DNA from: Eubacteriaceae bacterium CHKCI004
GTDB taxonomy: Bacteria > Bacillota > Clostridia > Lachnospirales > Lachnospiraceae
Direction of reading: 5' to 3'
NCBI GenBank assembly: GCA_900016875.1
Contig: FCNR01000054.1
Location: forward strand, 1 to 64,000
DNA: 64,000 nt
Positions 7,376 to 16,200 of the stretch are shown in pieces. Both the position numbers and the translations under genes were made by a program. Position 1 is the stretch's first letter; each line of letters starts with the position of its first letter. The notes beneath the pieces were generated by a model. It was not told the DNA's origin and searched no databases. It worked only from the letters and a program-made list of their open reading frames with translations.

Positions 7376-9455
7376 GAAACCGTCCGTTGCCCAAAGTCTG
7401 GCCGCCGTGATTGGGGCCACCGCCCGCAAGGACGGCTATCTGGAGGGCGGCGGCTGGCGGGTCAGCTGGTGTGTGGGCCATCTGGCTGGTCTGGCCGACG
7501 CCGACGCTTATAACCCGGACTACGCCAAGTGGCGCTATGACGATCTGCCCATTCTGCCGGAACCCTGGCAGATGGTGGTGAGCAAGGACAAGAAGAAACA
7601 GTTTGATGTGCTGAAGCAGCTGATGAACGCCCCGGATGTGACCGAAGTGGTAAACGCCTGCGACGCCGGACGCGAGGGGGAGCTGATCTTCCGCAGCGTC
7701 TATGAGCTGGCGGGCTGCCAGAAGCCCATGAAGCGGCTCTGGATTTCCTCAATGGAGGATTCCGCCATCCGGGAGGGCTTTGCAAACCTGCGCCCCGGTG
7801 CAGACTATGACGGCCTGCGGGATGCGGCCCTCTGCCGCGCCAAAGCGGACTGGCTGGTGGGTATCAATGCCACCCGGCTGTTTTCCGTGCTGTACCACCG
7901 GACCCTCAACATCGGACGTGTCATGTCCCCGACGCTGGCCCTCATTGTCCAGCGAGAAGCCGAGATCGACACCTTCAAGCCGGTGCCATTCTACACGGTC
8001 ACACTGGAGCTGCCCGGTTTCACCGTTTCCGGGGAGCGCATGGCAGACAAGGCTGCCGCCCAACAGCTGAAAACGGCCTGCCAAGGTGCGGCTGCCACAG
8101 TGAAAAAAGTGGGGCGCAAAAACAAATCCGAGAAGCCGCCCGCCCTCTATGACCTGACCACCCTCCAACGGGACGCCAACCGGCTGCTGGGGTTCACCGC
8201 CCAGCAAACCCTGGACTACCTGCAAAATTTGTATGAAAAGAAGCTCTGTACCTACCCTCGGACGGACAGCCGCTATCTGACTTCGGATATGGCGGCGAGT
8301 CTACCGGAGCTGGTCCAGCTCACTGCCGGGGCGATGCCCTTTTCCAATGGCATGGAGATTGCCTGCAATGCCGCCCAGATTGTCAACGACAAGAAAGTGA
8401 CCGACCATCATGCAGTGATCCCTACCCGCAACCTCCAGGGCGCGGACCTGTCCGGCCTGCCGGTGGGCGAAAAGGCGGTGCTGGAGTTGGTGGCTCTGCG
8501 CCTGCTGTGCGCCGTGGCCCAGCCCTATACCTTTGCGGAAACCGCCGTTGTTGTCGAGTGCGCCGGAGCGGAGTTTACTGCCAAAGGCCGCACAGTGAAA
8601 AATTACGGCTGGCGGGCGCTGGACGCTGCCTATCGCGCAGGGCTGAAGAATGTGGAGCAGGACAAAGAACCCGAGGACAAGGCTCTGCCTGAGCTGTCTG
8701 AAGGTCAGACGCTGCCCCTTTCTGGTGCTACCGTCAAGGAGGGCAAGACCACCCCGCCCAAGCACTTCACCGAAGATACGCTACTCTCCGCAATGGAGAC
8801 TGCCGGGAAGGACGATATGCCGGAGGATGCCGAGCGCAAGGGCCTGGGGACCCCGGCCACCCGCGCCGGGATTCTGGAAAAGCTGGTTTCCACCGGCTTT
8901 TTGGAGCGCAAAAAGAGCAAGAAAACCGTGCAGCTCATGCCATCCCATGACGCGGTATCCCTTATCACCGTGTTGCCGGAGCAGCTGCAATCGCCCCTTC
9001 TGACTGCTGAGTGGGAGTACCGGCTGGGTGAGATCGAGCGTGGCGAGCTGGCCCCGGAGGATTTCATGGCTGGGATTAGTGCCATGCTCAAAGAACTTGT
9101 GGGAACCTATCAAGCTATCAAGGGAACGGAGTATTTGTTCAGCCCTTCCCACGAAGTGGTGGGCAAATGCCCCCGCTGTGGCGGAGAGGTTGCAGAAATG
9201 CAAAAAGGCTTCTTCTGTCAGACAGAATCTTGCAAATTTGCAATTTGGAAAAACAACAAGTGGTGGGAGATGAAGCACAAGCAACCTACCAAAGCCATCG
9301 TAACGGCACTGCTCAAAGATGGCCGCGCTCATGTGAGGGGCTTGTACTCCGAGAAAACCGGCAAGACCTACGATGCCACTGTGGTGTTGGCGGATGATGG
9401 GCAGTACGCCAACTTCAAGCTGGAGTTTGACCAGCAGAAAGGTGGCAAACGATGA
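7356..9455 (+). CDS. topB: DNA topoisomerase III
   Basis: A 699-residue type IA topoisomerase that relaxes and decatenates DNA through a single-strand break, here probably serving strand processing in conjugation. The N-terminal Toprim domain starts MKLVIAEKPSVAQSLAAVIG and contains NACDAGREGELIFR; the active-site tyrosine is Tyr300 in TYPRTDSRYL; a C-terminal zinc ribbon begins CPRCGGEV near residue 605. The start at 7356 follows GGAAAGGAGG. Length fits plasmid- and ICE-borne TopB. It overlaps the next gene by 4 bp. Confidence 0.95.
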   Translation: MKLVIAEKPSVAQSLAAVIGATARKDGYLEGGGWRVSWCVGHLAGLADADAYNPDYAKWRYDDLPILPEPWQMVVSKDKKKQFDVLKQLMNAPDVTEVVNACDAGREGELIFRSVYELAGCQKPMKRLWISSMEDSAIREGFANLRPGADYDGLRDAALCRAKADWLVGINATRLFSVLYHRTLNIGRVMSPTLALIVQREAEIDTFKPVPFYTVTLELPGFTVSGERMADKAAAQQLKTACQGAAATVKKVGRKNKSEKPPALYDLTTLQRDANRLLGFTAQQTLDYLQNLYEKKLCTYPRTDSRYLTSDMAASLPELVQLTAGAMPFSNGMEIACNAAQIVNDKKVTDHHAVIPTRNLQGADLSGLPVGEKAVLELVALRLLCAVAQPYTFAETAVVVECAGAEFTAKGRTVKNYGWRALDAAYRAGLKNVEQDKEPEDKALPELSEGQTLPLSGATVKEGKTTPPKHFTEDTLLSAMETAGKDDMPEDAERKGLGTPATRAGILEKLVSTGFLERKKSKKTVQLMPSHDAVSLITVLPEQLQSPLLTAEWEYRLGEIERGELAPEDFMAGISAMLKELVGTYQAIKGTEYLFSPSHEVVGKCPRCGGEVAEMQKGFFCQTESCKFAIWKNNKWWEMKHKQPTKAIVTALLKDGRAHVRGLYSEKTGKTYDATVVLADDGQYANFKLEFDQQKGGKR

Positions 9456-9733
9456 AGCTCTCACGCTATGAACAGGAAACCATCATCCTCTACAACCAGG
9501 CCGAAGCCACCGCCGAGGTCTATACCCATGACCCCCGGCTGCTGGAGAAGCTGCGGCGACTGGCAGAGAAATACCCGGACCAGATTGTGAAAAAGGACCG
9601 CCAGACCTTTCTCGTTCCCAAACGCTGTGTGTCCGTCCGGGAACCTTACAGCGCCGAGCGCCGTAAGGCAGCCAGTGAACTGGCCAAGGCTGCCGGATAC
9701 AGGCCGCCCACCCCCAAGAAAGGCAATGAGTAA
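9452..9733 (+). CDS. Conserved hypothetical ICE protein
   Basis: A 93-residue protein beginning MKLSRYEQETIILYNQAEAT, translationally coupled to topB (4-bp overlap) and ending 2 bp before the primase-like gene. It has the alternating helix/strand pattern of a small alpha/beta domain (HDPRLLEKLRRLAEKYPDQI then KRCVSVREPYSAERR). Its fixed place among DNA-processing genes suggests a nucleic-acid role, but no motif proves it. Confidence 0.7.
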   Translation: MKLSRYEQETIILYNQAEATAEVYTHDPRLLEKLRRLAEKYPDQIVKKDRQTFLVPKRCVSVREPYSAERRKAASELAKAAGYRPPTPKKGNE

Positions 9734-9735
9734 GC

Positions 9736-12700
9736 ATGGCTGAAAGTGTCTTTGAGGCTGTCAAGCAGTCCATCACCGTCCGAGAAGCAGCGCAGATGTA
9801 CGGAATCGAGGTCAACCGGAGCGGCATGGCCTGTTGTCCCTTCCACGATGACAAAAATCCCAGCATGAAGCTGAACGAGGAATATTTTTATTGCTTTGGC
9901 TGCGGAGCCACCGGCGATGTGATTGACTTCACAGCGAGGCTCTACAATCTGTCCCCCAAAGAGGCCGCCGAGAAGCTGGCCCAGGATTTTGGCCTGGCTT
10001 ATGACAGTCAGGCCCCTCCCCGGCGACGCCATGTCCGCCAGAAATCCGAGGCGCAGAAATTCAAGGAGGACCGAGACCATGCCTTTCGTGTCCTGGCCGA
10101 CTACTTTCATTTGCTCCGCAAGTGGGAAACGGACTACACACCCAAAACACCGGAGGAAAATCCACATCCCCGATTCATGGAGGCAATCCAGAAAAAGGAC
10201 TATGTGGGCTATCTGCTGGATTTTTTTCTGGAGAACAGCCCGGAGGAGCAAAAGCTGTGGATTGCCGAACATCAATCAGAAATAGCCAAATTGGAAAGGA
10301 GAGTGAAATTCATGGCTGATAAGACCACCAATCGAGAACGGTTACAAGAGATCACAGCGGGCATTGAACAGGGTATCAAGGAACTGTTTGAGAGCGAGAA
10401 GTATATGCGCTATCTGTCCGTCATGTCCAAGTTCCACCGCTACTCCGTCAACAACACCATGCTCATCTATATGCAGCGCCCGGACGCCACCCTGGTGGCC
10501 GGGTTCAACAAGTGGAAAAATCAGTTTGAGCGCCATGTGAAAAAGGGTGAGCATGGTATCACCATCATTGCCCCCACGCCCTACAAAAAGAAGATCGAGG
10601 AAATGAAGCGCGACCCGGATACTCATGCACCCATCCTGGACGCGGATGGCAAGGCGGTCATGGAGGAAAAAGAAATTGAAATCCCCATGTTCCGTCCGGT
10701 GAAGGTGTTCGATGTGAGCCAGACGGACGGAAAGCCCCTGCCAGAGCTGGCCTCCAGCCTGTCCGGGACGGTGCCGCACTATGAGGCTTTCATGGAAGCT
10801 CTGCGCCGCTCGGCTCCGGTTCCCATCGAGTTTGAGCCGATGGCCGAGAACATGGACGGCTATTTCTCCTCTGACCAGCAGCGGATCGCCATCCGGGAAG
10901 GCATGAGCGAGGTGCAGACTGTTTCCGCCGCTGTCCATGAGACCGCGCACAGTAAGCTCCACGACCCCAAAAAGTACGAAGCGGAGCCGACCTGGAAGAT
11001 CGTGATGGTGAGCGAGGGCGGCACCAAGCATGACTTCCGTCTGGACTTCGCCACCGAAGCAGAGGCGGAACAGGCCGCCGCCGAGGAAGGCTGGCGCTAT
11101 GTGGACGAGAATCGGTTTGAGTGGCGGTTGGAAGTGGAGGAAGATCTGACGGCGGTGAAACAGGCCGCCAAGAACCGCAACACCGAGGAAGTGGAGGCCG
11201 AGAGCATTTCTTATGCGGTTTGCCAGTATTTCGGCATCCAGACCGGCGAGAACAGTTTTGGCTACATCGCTTCCTGGTCGAAGGACAAGGAGCTGAAGGA
11301 GCTGCGGGCCAGTCTGGAGACCATCAACAAGACTTCCTGCGAGCTGATTAACGACATCGAGCGCAACTACAAGGAAATCTGCAAGGAGCGCGGCATTGAC
11401 CTGACTGCCGCCACGGAACCGCAGCAGGACTCTATCGAGCAGCTGGCAGCAGACATCGACCAGTTCACTTTCGATTATGACCCTTATGAGTATCGGAACA
11501 ATGCAGATAGCCGTGAGGACGCACTGCACGAACTGACTGCCACACTCCGAAGCGGAGATGCCAGCGGTGTACGCGAATGGCTCCAGAATATCGTGAACGA
11601 GGATGAACCGGATGAAACCACCCAAAAAGCTGCCGAGCTTATGGGACGCTTGGATCAGCTGGTGCCGATGACTGAACCGGAACAGCTGACCGAGCCGGAA
11701 AATACCGAAAGTGTCCAGCCCAGCGCCGAGTACCGGGAGGCCCTGTTGGTGCTGGATGATACCAGCTACCTTCATGTTCAGCCCTGCGACACCGGCTGGG
11801 ACTACACGCTCTACGATGTGGCAACCATGAAGCAGATGGACGGCGGCCAGTTGGACGGGCCGGATATGGGCCGTTCCACAGCGGTTAGCCATATCTGCGA
11901 GGACCTGGGGATGGGCGGCAAGTCCATCAAGTATGCGCCGCTGTCCATGATCGAGACTTTGCAGGAGGCGGCTTACCACCAGATGCAGGAACAGGTCAGC
12001 CAGCAGACCACAGAAGCTGCCGCCACCCAGCTGCCGGATGCCCAGGAGCAGGCGTTGGACGAGTATCCCATGCCGGACCCGGCACTGACTCAGGATGATC
12101 TGGAGAAATGCGGCTACCTGGACGGTGACCTTCTGCCCCTCTCCAAAGAGCGAGCCTATGAGCTGATGGAGCGAGACCTGACCGTTTATATCGTCCAGGA
12201 GGGTGAAAACCCGGAAATGGCCTTTGACACTGCCGACCTGGACGCCCATGACGGTATCTTTGCTGTGTCCCGCGAGGAATGGGAGCAAAGCCCGGACTTT
12301 CACGAAAAAGTTTTGGAACGACAGGATCGGCAGTTGGAACGGGAACAGGCGTTTCTTTCCCATGAGGGAAATTGTTTTGCTATTTATCAGGTGAGCAAGG
12401 ATGACCCGCAGAATGTGCGTTTTATGAATCTGGATTGGCTGCAATCGCACAATCTGTCCGTAGAGCGGAGTAACTATGACCTTATCTATACCGCCCCTCT
12501 GGACGGTTCCGGCAGCACTATGGAGCAGCTGGAAAGGCTGTATGAGCAGTTCAATCTGCAAAAGCCGGTGGATTTTCACAGCCCGTCTATGAGCGTCAGT
12601 GACATCGTTGCCATCAAGCAGAATGGTCAGGTATCCTGTCATTACTGCGACAGTGTTGGTTTCACCCAGGTGCAAGGTTTCTTGCCGGAAAATTCGCTGA

Positions 12701-12957
12701 GAAATGCGGAAATGACGGTGGAAGATGATTACGGCATGATCGACGGTATCATCAATAACGGCCCAAAGGAGCCGACAGTGGCCCAGCTGGAACAACAGGC
12801 CCGCAGTGGTCAGCCCATTTCTCTTATGGACTTGGCAGCAGCCGTCCATCGAGAGGAACGGGAAAAGAAAAAGTCCGTAATGGAGCAGCTGAAAAGCCAG
12901 CCCAAGACGGAACACAAAAAGACAGCGCAAAAAAAGAGCGCGGAAAGGGAGCTTTGA
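9736..12957 (+). CDS. CHC2 zinc-finger primase-like domain fused to ArdC-like antirestriction protein
   Basis: A 1,073-residue fusion. Residues 1-90 are a DnaG-type CHC2 zinc finger (CCPFHDDKNPSMKLNEE, then FYCFGCGATGDVIDF). From residue 193 the protein is ArdC-like: a ssDNA-binding N-terminal domain (MSKFHRYSVNNTMLIYMQRP) and a zincin-type HETAH near residue 399, followed by a long variable C-terminal region. ArdC proteins protect incoming single-stranded DNA from restriction; CHC2 domains bind ssDNA in primases. A ribosome-binding site and ATG sit at the join (10,293-10,314) in the same frame, so a shorter protein starting at 10,312 may also be made. The primase catalytic Toprim domain is absent. 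Confidence 0.85.
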   Translation: MAESVFEAVKQSITVREAAQMYGIEVNRSGMACCPFHDDKNPSMKLNEEYFYCFGCGATGDVIDFTARLYNLSPKEAAEKLAQDFGLAYDSQAPPRRRHVRQKSEAQKFKEDRDHAFRVLADYFHLLRKWETDYTPKTPEENPHPRFMEAIQKKDYVGYLLDFFLENSPEEQKLWIAEHQSEIAKLERRVKFMADKTTNRERLQEITAGIEQGIKELFESEKYMRYLSVMSKFHRYSVNNTMLIYMQRPDATLVAGFNKWKNQFERHVKKGEHGITIIAPTPYKKKIEEMKRDPDTHAPILDADGKAVMEEKEIEIPMFRPVKVFDVSQTDGKPLPELASSLSGTVPHYEAFMEALRRSAPVPIEFEPMAENMDGYFSSDQQRIAIREGMSEVQTVSAAVHETAHSKLHDPKKYEAEPTWKIVMVSEGGTKHDFRLDFATEAEAEQAAAEEGWRYVDENRFEWRLEVEEDLTAVKQAAKNRNTEEVEAESISYAVCQYFGIQTGENSFGYIASWSKDKELKELRASLETINKTSCELINDIERNYKEICKERGIDLTAATEPQQDSIEQLAADIDQFTFDYDPYEYRNNADSREDALHELTATLRSGDASGVREWLQNIVNEDEPDETTQKAAELMGRLDQLVPMTEPEQLTEPENTESVQPSAEYREALLVLDDTSYLHVQPCDTGWDYTLYDVATMKQMDGGQLDGPDMGRSTAVSHICEDLGMGGKSIKYAPLSMIETLQEAAYHQMQEQVSQQTTEAAATQLPDAQEQALDEYPMPDPALTQDDLEKCGYLDGDLLPLSKERAYELMERDLTVYIVQEGENPEMAFDTADLDAHDGIFAVSREEWEQSPDFHEKVLERQDRQLEREQAFLSHEGNCFAIYQVSKDDPQNVRFMNLDWLQSHNLSVERSNYDLIYTAPLDGSGSTMEQLERLYEQFNLQKPVDFHSPSMSVSDIVAIKQNGQVSCHYCDSVGFTQVQGFLPENSLRNAEMTVEDDYGMIDGIINNGPKEPTVAQLEQQARSGQPISLMDLAAAVHREEREKKKSVMEQLKSQPKTEHKKTAQKKSAEREL
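10293..10314 (+). promoter_or_regulatory. Internal ribosome-binding site and in-frame start inside the CHC2/ArdC fusion
   Basis: GGAAAGGAGAG (10,293-10,303) lies 8 nt before an in-frame ATG at 10,312 (MADKTTNRERLQEI), the exact N-terminus of the ArdC-like part. It looks like the original start of a separate ardC gene that is now joined to the CHC2 frame. Confidence 0.6.
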
Positions 12958-12958
12958 T

Positions 12959-13174
12959 ATGAACAACTTCACCTTTGAGGAAACGAACCTTCTTTGCATC
13001 TACAACACCGGCAGCCGCACCGGGCTGATCGACGCTCTGACGGAGATGCGCGGTGAGCTTTCGCCGGAGGAAGCCGAGCTGCGGGAACTGACGGACAGCG
13101 CCCTGGGTAAACTCCAAGCTATGAACGACACCGAGTTTGCCGAACTGGAGCTGTACCCAGATTTCGACGAGTAA
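12959..13174 (+). CDS. Transposon-transfer assisting protein (TTRAP family)
   Basis: A 71-residue acidic protein (MNNFTFEETNLLCIYNTGSR) matching the TTRAP family, small proteins found beside the large helicase in Tn1549-like elements. The start at 12,959 follows AAAGGGAG and touches the stop of the preceding gene. The mode of action is not known. A strong hairpin follows it. Confidence 0.85.
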   Translation: MNNFTFEETNLLCIYNTGSRTGLIDALTEMRGELSPEEAELRELTDSALGKLQAMNDTEFAELELYPDFDE

Positions 13175-13194
13175 AAAACACACATAAAGACCTG

Positions 13195-13224
13195 ATGGGA
13201 CGGCCTGATATGCCGTCCCATTTC
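13195..13224 (+). terminator. Hairpin between TTRAP and the giant helicase gene
   Basis: A perfect 10-bp stem ATGGGACGGC/GCCGTCCCAT (13,195-13,204 and 13,212-13,221) is followed by a short T-rich tail. It probably ends or attenuates the upstream operon 30 bp before the next start. Confidence 0.65.
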
Positions 13225-13253
13225 TATTCAACATGAAGGGAGGACAGAAAACC

Positions 13254-16200
13254 ATGCCATCCAAAGCTGAATTTTACCGGCAGATGGCCGAACAGGTATC
13301 GACCCAGCTTGTAGGCAGCTGGAAGGAGTGGACGGCTTTTCTCACCACCGCCGCCCGCCTTTATAAATACCCATTCCACGAGCAAATGATGATTTACGCC
13401 CAGCGCCCGGATGCCACCGCCTGCGCCGAGTATGACCTGTGGAATGAAAAAATGGGACGGTATGTGCGCCGTGGCTCCAAGGGTATTGCCCTGGTGGACG
13501 ATTCCGGCGACAAGCTTCGCCTGCGCTATGTGTTCGATATTTCCGATACCGGCACCCGTGAACATTCCCGTACACCCTGGTTGTGGCAGCTGGAAGAACA
13601 GCACATTGGGCCTGTGTCGGCCATGCTGGAGCAAAACTACGGCGTTGCCGGTGACAATCTCGCCCAGCAGCTCACGGATGTAGCCGGAAAGCTGGCGAGT
13701 GAGTATTGGGACGATCATCAGAGAGATTTCCGCTATATCGTTGACGGTTCGTTCCTGGCGGAGTACGATGATTACAACATCGAAGTCCAATTTAAGTCCG
13801 CCGCCACCGTCAGTATCGCCTATGCCCTGATGTCTCGCTGTGGGCTGGATACGGAACAATATTTCCAGCATGAGGACTTCATGCCGATTTTCGATTTCAA
13901 TACCCCGGCCACGGTTGGGGCGTTGGGCGCGGCGGTCAGCCAGATTAACCAGCAGGTTTTGCGGCAGATCGGCGTCACCATCCAGATCTATGAGCGCGAG
14001 CAACTCGCGGAAAGGAGCGTTACACATGGAGAACAGCCTGACTTACACGATGAACGGAGATTATCAGATTCCCGACCTGAAGCTGACCGAACAGCCGGAG
14101 AAGCCCCTGGGCAAGTACGGCAGGATGCGGAAAGCGTACCTGAAGGAACACCGGCCCCTGATTTACAATCAGCTGCTGCTGACCGAGAAGCTGTACCCGC
14201 ACCTCATCGAGATCGACGAGACAGCGCAGAGCCGTCTGGAGCAGATGATGCCCCAGCTGGCGAAAGACGCGGGCGCGACGGAGCAGCTGAAAGCCAGCGA
14301 CCCGATGCGCTGGGTGGGCCTGATGAACACCTGCAAAGCACAGGCCGAGGAGATTCTGATGGCGGAGCTTATTCACAGCTGAGTTTCTTCCTCTCCGAAG
14401 CAGAACAAATCAGAATCATAGATGAAGCAGAGAATGTGAAAACATCCTCTGCTTTTTCTTTTGCCCAGGCTGACATCGACCATGTGCTGCGGCTGGGCGG
14501 CAACACCTATCGCCAGAGAGAGCGCATTGTCGCGGCCTTTGAGGAGCAGAAGTCCACCACCGAGATCGCAGACACCCTGAAAACCCTGTACCATGGCGGC
14601 AACGGGATTGGCAGCATCACTGCATGGTATGCCGAGGATGGAATCCATCTTTCCCACGGCAAAACTGCCCGTTACGATAAGTCCGCCCAGGTCATTTCCT
14701 GGGAGAGTGCCGCTGAGCGTATCGGCCAGCTTTTGCAGGACGGCCAGTTTGCCACCAATGTGGAGCTGGCTGAGGCTGCGGGCTATGAACGCTCCCTCCT
14801 CGCGGAAAAGTTCTGGAATCTGTACCACGATTTCAGCGAGGAAGCCAGAGAAGCTGGGTATCTGCCCATCCTTTCCAACAATCCGGGGCGCGGTTTCCCG
14901 GAGGAATCTGCATGGCTCACCGAACAGCTGAAAAGCCCGGAGTTTCGCCAGAACCTTGCGGAAGAATATGCTGCCTTCTGGACGGCCTACCAGCAGGATC
15001 GGGATTTGCTGCGCTTCCACTACCATAAACCCAAAGAAATTTGGGAGAACCTGCAAGATCTGTCCTTGCCTCGCACCACCTTTACCTCTCAGTTGACGGA
15101 AGTACCTTCGGTCAAGCAGTTTATCTCTGAGGACGAGATCGACGCCGCCATGACCAGAGGCAGCGGATTTGAGGGCGGTAAGGGCCGAGTTTTCACCTTT
15201 TTCCAGGAACCCCATACGGATAAGGAAAAGGTGGATTTTCTCAAACATAAGTATGGTATTGGCGGTCACTCCCATGCCCTGTCCGGTGCAATGAAAAGCG
15301 ATGAAAGCCACGACGGAAAAGGTCTGCACTACAAAAAAGACGGCTGCCCGGATGTGCATTTCACCTGGGAGAAAGTCGCCAAACGGATTACCGACCTGAT
15401 CCAGAAGGGACGCTATCTCACAGAACAGGAACAGGCGGAGTATGACAAAATCCAGGCAGAAAAGGCCCTGGCGGAAGAAGATGCCCTGCAAGCCCAGCAG
15501 CCGGACCCGGCTGTGTGGGAATACAACGGCGTCAAGGAGCGCCACCCGGATGATATAATCCTCTACCAAATGGGGGATTTTTTTGAGCTGTACGGTGAGG
15601 ACGCCAAAACTGCTGCTGCGGAACTGGACCTCAATCTCACGACCCGCGCTATCCCCGGCGGTGGCCGTGTGGAAATGTGCGGCTTTCCGGCAAACCGGCT
15701 GGAGCAGGTTGTGGAACAGCTGCGGGATAAGCATGATGTGACCATTTCCGCTGTCCCGAAGGGCGGCAGGGAGCGGCAGGAGTATTCCATGCCCTCTATC
15801 GACCATGAGGCGGAACAGCACATCAATGCCCAGGAAGCGGAGTTTGGCGCAGACGGGACCAGAGTATTTCAGGAGACCGAAGCAGCCGCAGCCCCTACGA
15901 TTCGAGAACTGCATGAGCAATACAAGCCCATTGTACTTGCCGCTGTTATGGAAGATGTGCCATATCGCAATGCCTGCGGTCACAGTGACCATGAGAACGC
16001 CGTGATCGAGGGCAATGCCGCTATTCGCCGTGCTGTCCTGGGATCTGGCAACATGGAGCTGCTCCGCCTCTATTCCGACACACCGGAGTTCCGCCAGCGC
16101 CTTCATCGAGAAATCATCGACGAGACCTATCCCAAGCTCCATGAGCTGCTGCACCCTCTCACGGACAATGACATCGACAAGGCTATCCAGGACTGGAACG

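Noticed and set aside
10342..12999. Long minus-strand frame opposite the CHC2/ArdC gene (885 codons)
   Set aside because: Antisense shadow; no domain, no start signal, and it spans the boundary into the next gene.
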